Of a stretch of 64,000 bases of DNA, positions 23,271 to 37,007 are shown in pieces; position 1 is the stretch's first letter, and the number at the start of each line of letters is the position of its first letter. A program made the position numbers and the translations under genes. Below the pieces are notes generated by a model that worked only from the letters and a program-made list of their open reading frames with translations, did no database searches and was not told the DNA's origin. Source of the DNA: Ricordea florida (Eukaryota > Cnidaria > Anthozoa > Corallimorpharia > Ricordeidae); the NCBI GenBank assembly GCA_949710005.1, contig OX453281.1, positions 23,212,561 to 23,276,560 on the forward strand. Direction: 5' to 3'.

Positions 23271-26200
23271 ATGGCTCAAATACCAAGAGTTTTCAACGCG
23301 TCCGAATATTTCGGTAAGTCAGTTTTGATGTACTGTACGAGGATACGATCTCATATTCCCGAAAACCTGCTATCTTAGAATTCCACCGGTAAACCATGTT
23401 TAGAAAGTTTATCTGTGGAATCGAGATCTGCTATTGTGTGAGTGAAACGGATGAACAGTCAGGGGCAGGGTAGAGTGTAAAAGAGGACTTTTTTTCAGAA
23501 AGTGTTTGAAAAGTCTTGGCATGTTTGACGTTGCTAAGCGTGATCGATGCCATGTTCGGTAATGCGAGCTTTTTCGGAGTACATGCATACTTCCGGTAAG
23601 CGCGTGTACATGTGTACCTGCGTTCGAAAAATCCTGAGGAACAACTGCTACAGTTTGACAGTTTACTCTGTGCCAAAGCCAAGTCGGATGTTCCACGGAA
23701 AAACTAAATTGTCGAAGTTTGGGATTTATAAACCGTATTTAATGTAACGTTGGAACCACGGGATATTTATCTAATGCAGGGATTCAATTGCCATTGAATT
23801 CAGACGTTAGATATTTGGTGGAAAGCTACCCAAAGTTTAGGTTATCATCGTTTCACTCAACCTTTCTTTTTACTGTTTACATTTGTGTCCACTTTGGAAG
23901 GCTTAGTATATTTGTTATAGAAACATTTTTGTTTTAGTTTTGTTATAGAAAAACTATGAATATAAATAACATGGAGGTAGCTGATGCACATGGAATATAT
24001 AGCCACTTTATTGATTTATGGGGAAATTTTTGTGGTGCTTATGTATTTTACATTGGGTTTATTTGGTCTTTGTACAGTTGTAACAAGTTTGTTGAAGTAC
24101 TTCTATAAACATACATAAATGCAAGGAGGTAGTTTAGCATTGAAGACAATCCCACTGCACACAGTGTAGGTTGGCGATGTCCTATCACATTTTACACCAA
24201 CAAAACAAGTAATCCTAAGCCCTTTAAGTCCCAGTAGTGACCAGCATCCAATTTCTCACTTCAAGATTCACTGTTCATCAACCATTCAGGTTATGAGAAT
24301 AACATAAATGATCACCAAAAAGAGTTGTATTGATATTTGCACAAACTCTCCCCACTAGTCCCATAACAAATAATGAGAACAGTTAGGAGAATATGAATGT
24401 TGATATTGGGGCTTAAAGGGTTAAATATTATATCATTATTTTAGGCAATGGTTGAATCATGATACTGTAATTATAAAGGCATTACTTTCTAAAAAAAGTG
24501 ATGCTTCCTTTGCAAGATTGAAGTCCACAAACACAAACAAGTATTTTTCCACTGTAAGATTTAAGGGAAGCTGCTGTTTTGGGAATTAGTCCTTTGTCAG
24601 AGTGAAGGCCTAATGCTCAAATTCTCAGCACTCCTTTGAACTCCAGCAGTGGTAAAACTTAGTTTATCATCTTGTTTGGTAAAGCATTTCTTTTCTAAGA
24701 TCCTATGCCTTGTTATGATTCCTTAGAAAGCAAAGTGAACAGAAGTTTCATGAGATGACTCTAGTGTTTTCACTAGTAGTGAATTTAGGAGTGATATGCA
24801 GCACTTAAAGTTAATTCTCTGTTTCACTGTCTCCATTTCAAGGCAACCCAAGTCATCAAAAAGGCCAGCAAGACTCTTTCTTTGATAGTCCCTCAGCCAG
24901 GTAAATACTTTTAAGACCAGAAACCCATAAGGCTTGAAACATGTAACCTGCATTCTCAGCTTGTCCATCTTTGATGTTTCTCAAGTACCATATTTGGAAA
25001 CTGCTTTCCCCAGTGTTTGAATTTGTTGGCTCTGTCCCGCTCTCATTGTGCTTCGTAAACCACTTGCATTTGCGACGACGACGTCTCTGCCATGTGGACA
25101 AGCTGTTGTTTAAGACATTCACAAGCACTTACACGTTTCAACTCTTATGGGTTTCTGGTCATACATTGACAGTGTCTTTCTACACTGTAACTCTCCTTTA
25201 GACATCTGTTGGTAGTGTTGAAGATAAACTATTGTGTAGGGTAGGTAGGTAATCTGTATTCCTACAGTGGATCATGTGCTCTTTCATCGAACTTTGTTTT
25301 TAGACAACTTAAGATTTAAAATTTCTTGATTAAGTTAGATTATCTGACTATGTTAATCATCTAAACAATGTTGCACTAAAATGATATATAGAAAAGTATC
25401 TTTTATTAACTAAATCTTGATTAGATCCTGAATGTAGTCCCACGTACCTTATGATTCTACATGTAGATGTTAAGTAAATGGAAGTTTTTTCTGCAGAAGC
25501 TTATTTAATATGGCTGGGTTTTTCCCCAATCAGCATTACCGGTATTTTTTTGGAGCCTCTAGATGAAGTAACATGAAAACTGCCTGGTGGAAGATCCAGC
25601 CATTGAATACAACCTTCCACACTCAAGACTAATAGGCACACATCGCTCTCCCCTTATTCAACCATATTTGCAGAGAAGCTGCAGAAATTCAATAGGCATA
25701 GTCTTAAATTTTTACTCCTCAGTACATTGACTTGACACTGTTCATTTGTAATCTATCTCTATTCCTTTGATCGCTCTGTAAAGCTATAGTCTGCTCTGTT
25801 GATTTCCTCTTGTCAAAACTAAGTGTGTCTCCATTCTGTGCCCTGTTTATAGGGTTTACCGGTATTTGTTAGGTGTGGTATACAGTTTACAGTCATTTTG
25901 TTCGATTGTCAGTTCATCTGAAACCAGTTTGCCCGAACTGAAGTCAGTGTGACTATGTTTACCATATGGTGTGTTCTTGTTTACCATAGTGTGTCCTTCC
26001 TCACTGTGGTACAGCTTGTTCCCTCTGTAGTGTTTTGTGTCCTTGTTTGTCTGTGACTTATGTCTTGCTTGTAAATCCTTGAAGTATCTGCATCTGTTTT
26101 TACTTCAGCTTCAACCAACGTGCATTGGCTTATCAAAATAACTTTGAAGGGACATCATTGGGAGTAGGAACAACTTCTATGTCTGATTCTCAGGTAAAGT

Positions 26201-29200
26201 TATACGTCATAGAAATAAGAAGAAGGTAAGGGAGCAGGAAAAGTGCAGTGGTAAGAAAAGTAGTGTTGCCAAAAAGATTTTGCATAGCAGGAGAATGTAA
26301 TGTGATAGCACAGGGGAGTAGAAGAGCCTTAAAGCCCAAATGGCTTGAGCTTATCCCTGTTTCAGTAGCATGAAGCACCTAGGAGTATTGTCACTCCCTC
26401 CATCGTGGATGGGATGCTAGTCCAAGGCAGTGTTACCTCCAGCATGATATTGCTGGTACCCATTCATACATGTGGCTGAAGAAAGACAGTGTTGTAGTTA
26501 TGTGTAAGTTTCTTGTCTGAGGAAACAAGACAATACTTACCGTTAGGCCAGCACTGGAGATTTATAGAATGGTCTGGTATTACTTAATGATCAGCTTTTC
26601 CAAAAAGGTTTGGGATCAGGTATCCTAAAAAATTTACACCTGGGTTGTGTGGCTCATCACACCTTATCCCTAGACGAGCATCGTTTAATTATCATTCCAA
26701 ACACTAACTCACTCATACATGTACCAACACAAGACGCGACGAAAGTGCTGTCCGATAGCCCAGGGCTAGTGGAATGACTTGTCAGGCTAGCGTTTTCTTA
26801 TCGTAGCTTGCCCGACAGGCAAGCACCGTTGGTTCCTCTTTTCTGACGATAAATTGAGCCTTAATACCAAAACGTGTCTAGCAGAAAGCTCCTGAGAGAA
26901 AATGATAACATTTTGAGACCCAATTATTAGTAGCGTGACTACGTTTTGCGCCACAGTTTAATTGCCACAATAGAGTTTGTCAGCTTGACGAGCTTTGAAG
27001 AGAATTTACTTCATTGAATGTCAACAGACTTCAGATTACAGTGCTAGTTTAATTGACCGATTGCAACATTCATGACATTCACAAAAATAACTGTGTTGTA
27101 ATTTCCGTAAATTTATAATTTTTTTGACTGTCAACGGGGGTAAAATGTAAAATACTACGAAGACTTAGTTTATATCTATGTCTGGTATCAGTACTTGTAT
27201 TTGCGTAATTAAATAAACAATTTTGGGCTAGCTCCTCAGAGCTTCGGGCTAGTAACCTCAAGTAACAGCTTGCCTGAAGGGCAACCTGATCTTTTCATTT
27301 TCGTCTCACCCTGCAACAGAACAGTTCTTGTGCTTTTTTATATTATTATTATTTTTAATTCAATCATTTTTTGATTGTTCTGATGATAGGATTTCTTTCA
27401 AAACTGGGATTCATGGCCATCAAGTGAAAAGGTGGGCGAAGCATAAAGAAGGAGGATATTAGCACTTGTTTTACAGTCCTCCCAATACCACAGAGCTTCA
27501 AGGATAGTTGAACAAATGTTTGTCTTCTCAAGTATAGTGAATTTATCTTAGGCCTGAATCTTCAAAATACCGTGTAAAGTGTGGTTCAACACTGAGAAGG
27601 TTTGCTAGTTGGAGCTTGGGAGTGAAAGGGTTAACAGAGCTTCTCTAGCATGTAAAGACCTTGAGGTCAAGTTCATTTCTGATCGTGGGATTCTCTATGT
27701 GTAATTTTTAGCAGGAGAACAACAGTCAGTTTGGTTATCAATCAGCAGAACTCTTTGCTCCGGAGGACCTCTCCGGTAGAACCTCTTCATCATCAGAATC
27801 ATCCCCACGAGTTGATCCTGATATGGATTGGTACGAAGAAGAATCACCAGGATATGCCGCTGTCTCTGATGCCGCTGTGTCACCTCATTACAGCCAACAA
27901 TTTAATGGGGAGGTACTGTAAATACACAGCAATAATGGTGAACGTGGTACTCTTTTGACTACCCATGAGGCAGCAGTATTTTGGGAAAATGTTAACTCAG
28001 ATACTAGCTTGTGTTTTTCTCGTGTTTGTATTGAGATGTAAAACGAAATTTGATGTTGAGACAACATTGATGCGTTATGACTGCATTGGGAGAAAATTTA
28101 TTTCATATTGGTTCCATTGCAACAACTGACGGTCAATAAAAGCAGTATTGTCAGGGTTCTCCCTAGTTTTCAGCACAACAGGTGAGGGACCTTTTCAAAC
28201 TGGTAAAGGATTTGGTTAATGTGTATTTTTTCAAGACTTCTGAGCATTTGAAGGCAGTAATAAGTGCTCTTATAAGTGGTAAATTTCGCCAGTTGCTGCC
28301 CGATAAGGAGAACCCTGATTGTCATCTCAAAATCAAATAGACTTCAAAAAAATTTATAGTTTTACCTTTACACTGGGACAACTACATACAAGAACAATTG
28401 TACTGAAGCTGCTGAGACTTACTAGCTGAGAAGGCTGAAATGTACAGGTATTTACAGTCAAGTAGAGGAAAACAAAGAAAAGTAAGAAGTCTTTGAGGAC
28501 AAATTAATATGGGTTATGAAATGAGTTGATAAAGGAAGTTTTACCACTGTAGGATTTTAAGTCCCAGTAGTAACCAGCATCCAATTTCTCATTACATTAT
28601 TCACTGTTCCTCAACCATTCAGGTTACGAGAATAACAAAATCACCAAAAAGGAGTCATATTGATATTTAAACAAATTCTCCTCACTAGTACCATGACAAA
28701 TAATAATTATGAGAACAGTTAGGAGAAAATGAACATTGATATTGGGGCCCAAAGGGTTAAGGATTGCTGAAGTTTCAAGCATTAGCAAAATTGCCATTCA
28801 CTCTGATGAAGGACTAACACTCACAACATCAGCTTCAATCAGTGTTATGGTGGTAAAATTTACTTTATTAATTCATTTGACCTATTTAAACAGTTATTCC
28901 TGTGTTTTAGTTTCCCAGTGATGAACCAGTTTCTGTAAAACTAACTCGTTGGCTTATACTACTTTGTGTTAACTTGTTATCTCATGTAATGCTAATTTTG
29001 AAGTCAAGCTCAATAGTTACCCCGGATTCAGATACAATCATACTTGTATTATATTAAACAATTACTTTTATCATGTACATGTATATGTTGTGGTTCCATG
29101 TTATCCTTGGTTTAAATTTTATTTCCCTTTTATACAGGCAAAGAAATATGTTATACTTCTATGTTAAGTCGAATAAAACGTTCTTTACAATGTCGTACGC

Positions 29201-32200
29201 TTTTCGCAGGCGGCCGGATCGTGATGTTTAAATATTCGATAATTTTCTTCTGGACGATATGTTTTCTTTTGTTCATTGAGGTTTCCGATCAAGTCTCTTA
29301 GGTGTCGTGGTCTCATACCTAACAATACAAGAAAACAATAGAGCCAACAAAGGCAATTAAAGGCACGAAGACGCGGCCTTTGAAGAACGCGTGTTTCCCT
29401 AGGTTTCGTCTCAGTTTCATCTCGTGTTTCGTTCGTTCTTCCCAAGATGGACGCACGGGCAAACCTCGTGCAGTGCCCGCACATCCACCTTGCGAAACCC
29501 GTGGCCGATGTGCATATGATTTCAGGCGGTACTGTAACTCATTATCGTACATTCCCATACCAAAAACCAAAGGAAAATAAAATTTAAACCCAGGAAAAAA
29601 TTGAACCAAAACATATACATGTACCTGGTGGACACTACAGCTGCATGTTGATCAATCCTGTCTGTGAAAGAGTCGAACTAAGTTTTCTTTGTGCACAGTT
29701 TTTTCAGGGCCAGTCACAGTTTGGACAGTACACACCCCAGCTGCAGTCACAAGCAGACCGTTATGATCAGCGTTATGAGCCAGATGGAGCACAGGGTGTA
29801 CCTTACATGCAGATGTCCGATCACTCTGGAGGACCACCAGCTTCCTTTTACCAGGAAGGAGGAGGAGGGGGAGTCCATGTGAACAGAGATCTGGGGTCAG
29901 AGGCTGTGCAAGGTTCACCATACAATTCTTACTATCAAGGAGAGGCTAATGGACCACCACAAGCAGGAAGTGTTTACCCGCAGGTGAATCTTTATCCTCC
30001 TTATGATCAAGAAGGGGCGAATCTAGTACCGCATCAAGGTGAGCTTCATAGAAATAGCACCAATGCTCAGGGGGGTGGACCTTATCCTCAGGTATTTCAG
30101 CCCACTGGGACATCTGCTGGTTATAACTACCAAGAACAAGGTAGCGAAAGTTTGCAGGGTGATCACTCTCTGTTACCACATCAAGATGAGCTTCATATGA
30201 ATAGCACCAATTTTCAGGCAGGTGAGCCTTACGCTCAAGTATTTAAGCCCACTGGAGCATCTGCCGATTATGGGTATCAAGAGTGGGGGAGTGAAAGCTT
30301 GCAGGATGAGCAGTCTCTGGTTGACAAGGAAAACATCAATTATCCAGATATGCCTCATGCTGCACAGCAAGCAGACATGTTTGGATCTTCTGATGGAGTG
30401 GCTCCCAGTTTCCAAGCAAAGCAAGGGTTGTATTCATCTCAGGAAACAGCCCCATTTGTTGACACTAATGTTACAGAGGAGGGCTTGCCATTTAGACCAC
30501 CTCAGATGTTTCCAACCACCAACTCTGATTATCCTTACTACCGGGAAGGGGCTAACACAATACCACAAGGAGAACTCCATGTCAATGACAGCAGCATACA
30601 TGCAAGTGCAACTCATTCACAAATACTTCAGTCATTTGGGGAATCAGCTGGTTATGGCAACCAAGCAGAAAGTAGCACAGATTTGTCGCTGGAACAGAGG
30701 TTTGTTGAACAGGACAGCAATTCAGGTCTAGTAGCTGCTCAGTATGCTGATATGTTCACATCTACAGCTGCTTTCCATGCAGAGCAGGGTCCCCATCCAT
30801 CTTCAAGTGCACCCTTCTTTGTGGACACCAAAATTCAAAAGGAAGAGGCCTTACCTACACCACCTCAAGCATTTCCTTCTGTTGAACCTTACCATCATTA
30901 TTCTCATAATGGTGCCTATATAACACCACAAGAGGGACTCCACAGGGATAACAAGGGTGAGAAGGAAAATGCACAAACCATGCAAGAGGCACATCACCAT
31001 CATCAACCATTCCAACCTTTTGAGGAAACAGCTGATTATGCTCATCTTGAAGGAAGCCCCATGTTACAGGCTGAACAGCTGCAAGTTGAGAAAACCAACT
31101 CTAAAGATCCAGAGGCAGTTCCACCAGCACAGAATGCTGAATTGTTTGTACCTTTTGGAGGCACTTCTGCCAGTTTCCACACAGAGCAAGTTCCACAATC
31201 ATCTACCAATTCACCCCCAGTTATAGATGCCCAGAGCAAAGAGGAAGAGACAGTACTACCACCACATCAAGTGTTTCCACCTAGTGTGCCTCATCCATAT
31301 TACCAGGAAGGTGCAAATTCAGCACCACCAGAAGAATCTCATGCTTATAAAATGGGAAATGAGGAAGGGAACATGTTCAGCATGCATCATGATCCTCAAG
31401 GATTTCAGCCTCTTGCAGAATTGGATGGTTACAACCACCAGGAGGTAGTTGGTGGAAACTTGCAGAGAAATCAGTCTCCAGTTGGAAGTGATAAAATTAT
31501 GGATTCAGCTACCTTCCCTGTCCCCACTGTGCAGCAGGGGGAAGCATTTGTTCCTTTTGGAGAGGTATCCTCCAGTTACTATGGAGACCAGGGTCCACCT
31601 CCTTCACCACCCACAACAACCTTTGGGAATACCAGAAGTGAAGAGGATAACAGAATATGTACTCCACCTAATGACAACATGTCACAGGTCTCAGGTGTTC
31701 CACCTGCCAATCTTGAGGAAAAGGTATTTGTGGCCTGTTTTTGTTTTGTATGTAACTGTAGATAGAACCTCTCTGTAGATTCCAAATGCAGAACACCAAA
31801 ATGCTGTAGGATCCACCTTTGGCAGGAGGCAAGTGCTTTAGACGATGTTGTAATGAAGCATGTACAGGTGTATATGCATATCTACCAAGACACTTGGAGC
31901 AGGCGCAAACATTAATACTATACCATTTTTGGCCATTTTATTCTATTTATATTTCCATAAACCATATTACATATATAATAGTTAGTGAATCTACATTTAG
32001 ACTTATTTACAAATATCAGTATTTAGAAAACAGTCCTAAGAAAATATGTGCGCTGATTGGTTAGAATTCATGTTTCTATAGCTCAACAGAAACACAGAAC
32101 TAGCACGAGCTGTTTACGTAATGATGACGTGCCAAAGAGAATTTACATTTTGGTCATCAAAGCTAAAAGGTTTTCCTTTTTTTTGTCGCAGTGTTTTCTA

Positions 32201-35200
32201 AGAGAAATAGAAAACATGTTCTTTGTGTTTCTATTGAGTTATAGAAACACTCGTGAAAGTTTGAGAGAACTCGAAAAAGCTGTGGAAACACTCGCATTTC
32301 TCGTTCTCCCAAACTTTCACTCGTGTTTCTATAACTCGATAGAAACACGGTACATGTTTTCTATTTCTTAAATAATTACTGATGTTAGATATGTTTCAAA
32401 AAGGCTATGGCCAGTAAGCCTGTACAGAACTTTGGGGTGCTTACAGACTTAGGGTTTCTTAAGAATATAGAATATACAATGTAAATGTTTTTCCACTGCA
32501 TGCCTAGTGACTAGTGCGAGTTTTTTGGCTGACTGATTTAAATATTGCATTCTGTACTACAGCTTCTTTTCTTTCTCTCAGTCATTGATTGAATTTGAAA
32601 TGTTTTGTCCTTTCAGAAGATACCAATGTCTGCCACACCAGTACTAACCAACCTGCTGACAGAACCAGAAAGTCCTCAAGATGCAGTCCAGGTTGCATTC
32701 CATCTCAAGAAACTGGCTGGACAAGAACCAGCTGCCTCTCCACGGACCTCTCTGTGGATGGATGGGACATCACTGGCTGCACCCTGTGTACTGGCTCCAG
32801 CTGTCATTGCACCTGAGCAATCTGAACCTCGGTACAATGAGCAGGCACCTGCTGTTGATAATCAGAAGGTTTGCAACATGATGTTGATGATGATGATGAT
32901 AATGACGATTACCATGACGATCAGGATGATAATAATAATGACACTTAAAGTATAAACAGAATTTTTTTTTTACAAAAATTGCTTCATTACCAAGTGTTTA
33001 AATTTCTGATGGACCTAAAGAATCATCATCTGAGTATTGAAATTGTAGAGCAAATAATGTTGATATTTCTCGATAACTGTAAGGGCAAATTCGTAAACTT
33101 AGTACTGATTTTAACAAACTGCGTGAAGTAATGATTTGAACAAAACCATTATGCAAATATACTTGTATTCTATTGATTGCTAATATGCAGCCATCTTGAC
33201 CTCACGCATATGTCTTGTTTTCCAGCCTTGGACTGTTGAAGACAATGCTGTAGCACCACCACTTACAGTTCCACAGCAACCATCAACATTCTCCCCTGGT
33301 ACGTAGTACACGTTCTATAGGACTGGCCGTAGGCATGTTATCAGTAACCAAGCATGTGCTGTTTGTGTTCTTTTTCTGTGTTATGCAGTCAGTGCCCCCA
33401 CCCCCCCTCCTCATTTACCATCAGGACCCAGTCATTCACCATAGCCCCCCCTCCCCCCTCCCCAATGCCCCAAAAACGCTATACTGCATTGGTGTAATCG
33501 GACGTGCTTACATTGTACTCTTTAATGCAAGCTGTTTATTCTTTTTTATACTACCAGCGTTTTGAACTGATTATAAAGTCTGAAAGTTCTGATGTCAAAA
33601 TATGAATTCTCCTTAGAAGTCCCCATGCATTCTTATGCAGTTTAAGCTAAGAGAATGTGCTAGAATATCAGCAGAGATTGTCACTTGTGATAGCTTAGTT
33701 ACAGTTGGCTGCCAATAACTTGAACCTTCAAAGGAAATTGAGGGTGCCTCGAGTAATTGGGAGTTAAGCAACAATGCTTTATGAAGACACAATGCAAAGT
33801 GTACCCTGAATCAGCCAAACCTGAACTGGACAGATACTTTTTTGTGTTATGCATTAAAAGGACAAAGAAACTTCAAAATAACCTCAATCTTTTGGGCTAC
33901 AGAACACTGTTTGTTTTGACTTGTCATGAATTGACAGACATGGTTCATGTTATCGAGGGTAAAATTATATACTTATTGAACGTTATCCAAAGGGGAACAA
34001 GAATCGTTCAGAGTTAGTGTGCGGTTAGAGTTATCAAGGGTTTCAGACACCAAGAGTATGGTGACAGTTAAAATCGATTTTGGTTAGAGTTAGCGCGAGG
34101 TTCGAGTTATCGGGAATCAACTGTATACTCTTAATATTTGTCTTCTTGCTTGTCATCCTAGTCAATCCAGTTGCAGAGGAAAAGGGTGAAAGGATGGAAT
34201 TCCCCGGCAGACAACCACAACCTAAGTCAGAACCTGTTATGTCTCTAGCTTCAATACTTCAAGGAGGAAGTGCGCACAAGAATGTGAAAAAACCACCTGA
34301 TACTAAAGCAGAGCAGCCACAAGCTGCGAGTACACCAGAGATGACAGCCCCTTCCTTAAAAACACTGGCAGAGGTAACAGATAGAATGCCACAGCAACCT
34401 GGAAGTAATGTAGAGATAGCACCTTCAGAGAAAGCTTTGAATCCTTCTAAGACAAATTTTGATGAACAACATACTCATGAACTTCCAATGGAGGAAAGCA
34501 GTTATATTCATGAAGACGATCCAAGGCAGAGGGCTGGTTTCCCTGTTGAACATCGTGACAAAGGGTTAGAGAGAAGTGGCACTGGTGATAAGCGATACTC
34601 CCGTGACTATCCAAAGGAGAAGGAGAAGGCTGGCAGTCGACTTAACTATCACGGAAATCCAAGGGAAAGAGAGGACAATAATCCTGGTGAAAAATACGGT
34701 GTGGTTGAAGGGACCCGCTCTGACAGCGAAGACGATCGCGATCACCGGTACTCCAACAAACAACCAAGAGGAAGAGATAGCCCTCGTGATGGCCGCTATT
34801 CGCGTGAACAACAAAGAAACAGGGACGATGGTCGCTATGGAAGAAACAGAGATGATCGCGATAGGGACGACTATGATCAGGAATTTGTGCAAAGGGATCG
34901 GGGAAGAGAACGGGAATGGAGACATTCGAGAAACGAGAGTAAAGAACGTGATTTTGAAAGAGACTTTGATCCAAGATATGATCAGGATGATAGGGGTAAT
35001 TACAGAAGACAGTACAGTGATGATGATTACTATGACAGGAAATATCGAGATGAAAGAGAACGTGATCGAAGAGATAATGAAAGAAGAACAGAGGATTATA
35101 GAGATGAATATAGCAGGAGAGGGGACAGGGATAGACGACTGTATAGGGGCAGAGATCTAGATGGGGAAGATTTTGATAAATTCAGTGATGATAGGGAATT

Positions 35201-36973
35201 AGATAGAAGACCTTTTGATCGCCGGGACTTCGATAATCGAGTTAGATATGATAGAGACAGTTTTTATGAATCTAGGCAAGGTAGAAGGAGTTATTACCAA
35301 GACGGTAGACGTTCATCTAGGGATGACATGTATAGAGGTCCAGATACCACGGACAGTCATTATTCATATCACGGCGGACGGGACACTCCTTCATCCGGTA
35401 GAAACAGTCCTGGGTATGGATATCCACCACAATCATACTCTTACCAGTCTGGTTACCCCACGTACTCTGACCCAAACAACACCTACGGAAACATGGAGAT
35501 GTACAATTACTTGATGATGTTGTATCAGTATTATCCTCAACATTACGAGCAATTCATTGCACAGCAAGGACTTTATAATACGGTTTACAGCTCTGGACAA
35601 GAAGGATTTCCATCTGCATATGGTCCTGGATATGAGAGTTTACAAAAAGGTGAGGGGTTGTAATATTGTGACTACTTTTTATTAGTAATTTCCATTCTAT
35701 ACCGTGTCCACACTAACAAATCTTATGTATAAGTGTTGCCAGAGATATTCCGGTTTCAACACGTTTTCTGAGAAATCAATATCATCATGTTCAAGTAAAA
35801 CATCAAATGTGAGATACAGTGTTTCATCACATATAAAAACACCGAGAAGAGAGCTCTAAATACAACGGGTAGTGGAGTATTTTTCGACAAATTCGAGGTG
35901 TTTTAATTTAAGTTTGATATGTCATGAAGCATATGTATCGAGTGCTTGATATAGCTTGTAAAACAAAATGATTACGAAGGATAAATTAGTGATGGAAAAA
36001 TGAGCCGTGTTTCATCAGATATCTAAACGATGCTCGACTTCCATTGTCGTTCACTCATGCGTTGTTAATGAGTTTGAGAATCGCGAGGTTAAAGTTGTTG
36101 TGGTTAGAAATTTGAGGGTTGTAGGCTAGATGTCTAGGAAGTTGTGGTTCATTTAATTTCAAAGAATTTATGCTGTATTTGTTAAGAGGAAAATCTTGAA
36201 TTACTAACGTCAATTGTTATGTATTTACTAACACAATTAATTTCATCTGACGATAAATTCACCCAAGGAATATTTAAGAAAGTTTATCATATTTACATGT
36301 ATTAATTGACAATTAAATTATTCGCTCTCGATTTCTTCAGCCTCATCAACTATCACCTCTTATAGTTCACCACTAAATTTTCTCCTATTCTTACTGGTTT
36401 AAATTGACCACGTGATGCGATAGTGTTCGTCCGCGGAGACATACTCTGAGCTCATAGTGCCCTTCCGTGGAAAATACCCGGATGGATAGTGGCCGTCCGT
36501 GAAAATGTGAATTTTCTGACAGTTATACCGTATTTTTTAGGCAATGTACGTTGCGATTTATTGAAATTTCAGGCTGTGCGCATGGATAAATATTTAATAG
36601 ACCTGCATTCAGTGGGTTTTGACTGTTTTTCAACTGGCGCGCGGAAGAAAATTTAGTGGTGAACAATAAAGACAATAGAGTGTTTATGTCTCGCAATTAT
36701 CGGTCCGATAGTTGCCCCTAAGCAAATTGAATGTTCTTAAAACTAGCATATTTGCCCTCTAAGCTGACTGTGATTATGTTGGTAGCAGGTGCTGACATGT
36801 TAGATGCACCGGCTCAGAGGACCACGCCCTACATGTTCAGACTTCAACATTCCATTGTGCGATTTTGTGGAGGCAGAATGGTTTCTGTTATGCCGTGTGA
36901 CGACATTGATGAAATACCAAAGTGTGTTGTTACATCTGTCCAGGTGAGCTGGTAATAAACATGGTATTATCAC

Positions 36974-37007
<34 letters not shown>

